A stretch of DNA of 64,000 bases from Metallococcus carri (GTDB lineage: Bacteria > Actinomycetota > Actinomycetes > Actinomycetales > Dermatophilaceae), in the NCBI RefSeq assembly GCF_011440275.1, contig NZ_JAAOIV010000012.1, forward strand, positions 1-64,000. Direction: 5' to 3'. A program made the translations under genes and the position numbers. This document shows, piece by piece, positions 61,528-64,000 of this stretch (its first letter is position 1; each line of letters begins with the position of its first letter). The notes beneath the pieces were generated by a model. That model was not told the origin of the DNA. It did not search any database and saw nothing but the letters and a program-made list of their open reading frames with translations.

Positions 61528-62883
61528 ATGTCCGCAACGGCAGTCACCCCCGCGGCGCCGCGCCGCGATCGCACGCACTTCCTCTACATCGCCGTGATCG
61601 TCGCGGTGATCCTCGGTGTCATCGTGGGCCTCGTCGCCCCCGATTTCGCCAAGGAGCTCAAGCCGCTCGGCACCGGCTTCGTCAACCTGATCAAGATGAT
61701 GATCCAGCCGGTGATCTTCTGCACGATCGTGCTCGGCATCGGCAGCCTGCGCAGCGCCGCCAAGGTCGGCAAGGTCGGCGGTCTCGCGCTCGGCTACTTC
61801 CTGGTCATGTCGACCTTCGCCCTCGCGATCGGTCTGGTCGTGGGCAACCTGTTGCAGCCCGGTTCCAACCTGCACCTGACCGCGGAGGCGGCCAAGAAGG
61901 GCGCCGCGCAGGCGGGTGAGGGCAACAGCACCACCGACTTCCTGCTCGGGATCATCCCGGACTCGCTCTTCTCCGGCCTCACTTCGGGCGAGGTGCTCCA
62001 AGCCCTGCTGGTCGCGCTGCTCGCGGGCTTCGCGGTGCAGGCCATGGGCCGCTCCGGCGAGCCGATCCTGCGCGGCATCGGTCACCTGCAGCGGCTGGTC
62101 TTCCGCATTCTGTCGATGATCATGTGGCTCGCGCCGATCGGTGCGTTCGGCGCGATGGCCGCGGTCGTCGGCGCGACCGGGCTGGACGCGCTGAAGAGCC
62201 TGGCGGTGCTGATCATCGGCTTCTATGTCACCTCGTTCCTGTTCGTCTTCGTGGTCCTCGGCACCGTGCTCAAGGTCGTGACCGGTGTGAACGTCTGGTC
62301 GCTGCTGAAATACCTCGGCCGCGAGTTCCTGTTGATCCTGTCGACCTCGTCCTCGGAGTCGGCGCTGCCGCGCCTCATCGCCAAGATGGAGCACGCCGGT
62401 GTGGACAAGCCGACCGTGGGCGTCGTCGTGCCGACCGGCTACTCCTTCAACCTGGACGGCACCGCGATCTACCTGACGATGGCCTCGATCTTCATCGCCG
62501 ACGCGCTGGGCAAGCCGCTGTCGATCGGCGCGCAGATCTCGTTGCTGCTGTTCATGATCATCGCGTCCAAGGGCGCGGCGGGCGTGACGGGAGCCGGTAT
62601 GGCGACCCTCGCCGGCGGCCTGCAGGCGCACCGTCCGGAGTTGCTCGACGGCGTCGGCCTGATCGTCGGCATCGACCGGTTCATGTCCGAATGCCGTGCG
62701 CTCACCAACTTCGCCGGCAACGCCGTCGCGACGGTGGTCGTGGGTGCCTGGACCGGAGGCCTCGACAGGGGCCGGATGGCCGAGGTGCTCGGCGGACGGT
62801 TGCCCTTCGACGAGACCACGATGCTCGACGACGACCATGGCCCGGCCCGGACCGACGAGGAGAAGGTCGCCTCGCCGGCCTAG
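61528..62883 (+). CDS. dctA: C4-dicarboxylate:cation symporter
   Basis: A 451-residue DAACS-family carrier taking up succinate, fumarate and malate. The hairpin motifs are intact: [18 protein letters not shown] (Ser-rich HP1), [19 protein letters not shown] (helix 7 with the NLDGT binding motif) and [19 protein letters not shown] (HP2). The DCT signature [20 protein letters not shown] is also present. ATG 61528 is chosen; a GTG at 61516 lies upstream in frame. It is divergent from the sensor kinase gene across 89 bp and convergent with the NarL-type regulator. Confidence 0.94.
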   Translation: MSATAVTPAAPRRDRTHFLYIAVIVAVILGVIVGLVAPDFAKELKPLGTGFVNLIKMMIQPVIFCTIVLGIGSLRSAAKVGKVGGLALGYFLVMSTFALAIGLVVGNLLQPGSNLHLTAEAAKKGAAQAGEGNSTTDFLLGIIPDSLFSGLTSGEVLQALLVALLAGFAVQAMGRSGEPILRGIGHLQRLVFRILSMIMWLAPIGAFGAMAAVVGATGLDALKSLAVLIIGFYVTSFLFVFVVLGTVLKVVTGVNVWSLLKYLGREFLLILSTSSSESALPRLIAKMEHAGVDKPTVGVVVPTGYSFNLDGTAIYLTMASIFIADALGKPLSIGAQISLLLFMIIASKGAAGVTGAGMATLAGGLQAHRPELLDGVGLIVGIDRFMSECRALTNFAGNAVATVVVGAWTGGLDRGRMAEVLGGRLPFDETTMLDDDHGPARTDEEKVASPA

Positions 62884-63518
62884 CGCTCACCCGCCAGTCC
62901 CGCCTCCCAGATGCGCGCCGCGATCTCGACGCGATTGCGCACTCCGAGGCGGGACTGGATGTTGCCAAGGTGGGTCTTGACGGTGCCGAGCGAGATGAAC
63001 AGTTCGCTTGCGATCTCGGCATTGGTGCGCCCGCGCGCGACCAGGCGGGCGACGTCGAGCTCACGATCGGTGAGGTCGGCCACGCCCGGCACCGTCGTCG
63101 CCGAGCCGGAGCGGCGGGTGCGCTCCAGCAGCCGCACGGTGAGTTCGGGACTGATCAGCGCGTCGCCGGCCGCGGCTGCGCGCACCGCGGCCACCAGCAG
63201 CGCCGGGCCGGAGTCCTTCAGCAGGAAGCCGGTGGCGCCATTCGCGAGCGCCGCGTCGACATAGTCGTCGTGGTCGAAGGTCGTCACGATCACCACCCGG
63301 GTCAGCTCGGCGACCTGGGTGGTGACGGCCAGCCCGTCCAGCTTCGGCATCCGGATGTCGAGCAACGACACATCGGGTCGCAGCCGGCGAATCGCCTCGA
63401 CCGCCTCGGCCCCGTCGCTGCACTGGGCGACGACCTCGATGCCGCCGGCCCGGTCCAGGATCATCGCGAACCCCATCCGGACCATCTCCTGGTCATCAGC
63501 GAGCAGCACCCGGATCAT
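62880..63518 (-). CDS. NarL/LuxR-type response regulator
   Basis: A 212-residue regulator. The receiver has [11 protein letters not shown], the Asp in [11 protein letters not shown] and the Lys in GFLLKDS. The LuxR helix-turn-helix is [20 protein letters not shown] followed by [20 protein letters not shown]. The start overlaps the kinase stop by ATGA, so it pairs with the following truncated sensor kinase. The 3' end overlaps dctA by 4 bases. The target is unknown. Confidence 0.9.
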   Translation of the reverse strand: MIRVLLADDQEMVRMGFAMILDRAGGIEVVAQCSDGAEAVEAIRRLRPDVSLLDIRMPKLDGLAVTTQVAELTRVVIVTTFDHDDYVDAALANGATGFLLKDSGPALLVAAVRAAAAGDALISPELTVRLLERTRRSGSATTVPGVADLTDRELDVARLVARGRTNAEIASELFISLGTVKTHLGNIQSRLGVRNRVEIAARIWEAGLAGER

Positions 63519-64000
63519 GCCGGCACCTGCGCGGTGAGCAGCCAGCCGTCGTCACCGTCCGGTCCGGCGTGCACGCTGCCGCCGACGAGGGCCAGCCGTT
63601 CGCGCAGGCCGACGAGCCCGAACCCGCTGCCGTCGCCCAGCCCGCCGGTGCCGGTGCCGTCGTTGCGCACCCGGATGCGCACCTGCCCTCCCGTATGCCG
63701 GACGCTCACCTCGACCTGTCGCGCGCCGGCCGCGTGCCGGCGGATATTGGTCAGCGCCTCGGCGACAACGCGTTGCACGGTGGCATCGACGGCGGGTTCG
63801 ACAGTCAGCTCATCCGGCAGGTCGGTCACGACGCGGGCAGTCGATTGTGCGGCGAAATCCGTTGTGAGAGAACGCAACCCAGCGACCCCGCTGCCCGTCG
63901 GTCGCAACTCCAGCTCGCCGGCGTCGGCGCGCAGGGTGCGGACCATCGAGCGGACCTGCCCAAGGGCGGTCTGGCCGGAGCGCTCGATCCGTCGCAACAC
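63515..64000 (-). CDS. Sensor histidine kinase of the NarX/DesK type, partial (N-terminus outside the window)
   Basis: At least 161 C-terminal residues. The segment [20 protein letters not shown] is the DHp/HisKA_3 end, and the ATPase contains [20 protein letters not shown] (N box) and [15 protein letters not shown] (G2 box). The gene runs off the right edge, so its sensor region is unseen. It is translationally coupled to the NarL-type regulator. Confidence 0.88.
   Translation of the reverse strand: MLRRIERSGQTALGQVRSMVRTLRADAGELELRPTGSGVAGLRSLTTDFAAQSTARVVTDLPDELTVEPAVDATVQRVVAEALTNIRRHAAGARQVEVSVRHTGGQVRIRVRNDGTGTGGLGDGSGFGLVGLRERLALVGGSVHAGPDGDDGWLLTAQVPA

Overview
The window is a 64 kb chromosomal segment from a high-GC Gram-positive actinomycete. 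The codon use, the abundance of GTG starts and ATGA/GTGA start-stop overlaps, a bacterial proteasome activator ending in GQYL, and DUF4235 and DUF4333 proteins all point that way. The overall look suggests Micrococcales (the Dermacoccaceae/Intrasporangiaceae area), but that placement is inference. I saw no rRNA or tRNA gene, no insertion sequence, no prophage and no convincing CRISPR array.

Layout. 0-9.6 kb holds housekeeping and accessory genes: a GIY-YIG protein, an FAD dehydrogenase, an AI-2E family exporter, two NUDIX hydrolases, a secreted protein, a DUF4037 nucleotidyltransferase and a ureohydrolase. 9.8-16.9 kb holds an orphan lipoprotein, the proteasome activator Bpa, a MobA-like protein, a quinone oxidoreductase, a divergent SDR/MarR pair, a Bcr/CflA drug exporter and an IclR regulator. 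16.9-25.4 kb is a complete histidine-utilisation operon: hutH, hutU, an NCS1 permease, an M20 amidohydrolase in the place of hutG, hutF and hutI. 25.8-29.8 kb is a branched-chain keto-acid dehydrogenase operon (E1a, E1b, E2) facing an Lrp-type regulator. 30-36.3 kb holds a thioesterase, secreted and membrane proteins and an S53 peptidase.

36.4-48.9 kb is a purine/urate catabolic island in two arms. Arm one is a uric acid/xanthine permease fused to a degraded OHCU-decarboxylase domain, a stand-alone OHCU decarboxylase, HIU hydrolase, glycerate kinase and ureidoglycine aminohydrolase. Arm two is the XdhA/XdhB/XdhC xanthine dehydrogenase set, guanine deaminase and an IclR regulator. Both arms carry the same ATTCC-N7-GGAAT palindrome upstream, which I read as the operator of one regulator. 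No urate oxidase or allantoinase is present in the window, so the chain guanine > xanthine > urate > allantoin > allantoate > ureidoglycine > glyoxylate/glycerate is incomplete here.

48.8-64 kb holds a serine hydrolase, an aldo/keto reductase, a GH13 enzyme, a DMT transporter, a MoxR-ATPase/VWA pair, a copper P-type ATPase behind a CsoR-like box, a CitA/DcuS-type two-component system divergent from a dctA C4-dicarboxylate symporter, and the start of a NarL-type two-component system cut by the window edge.

Between genes lie four families of short repeats: 51-bp-period arrays with a conserved palindromic core (7.2, 8.4 and 41.4 kb), a GGTTGAGC...GTCGAAACC family that has also invaded the mobA-like gene, a GCATGC-rich element that flanks the SDR/MarR pair as direct repeats, and a 72-bp tandem duplication in front of glycerate kinase. 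A window-wide excess of CATAC/GTATG with a deficit of CGTAC/GTACG is a further feature that genes do not explain.
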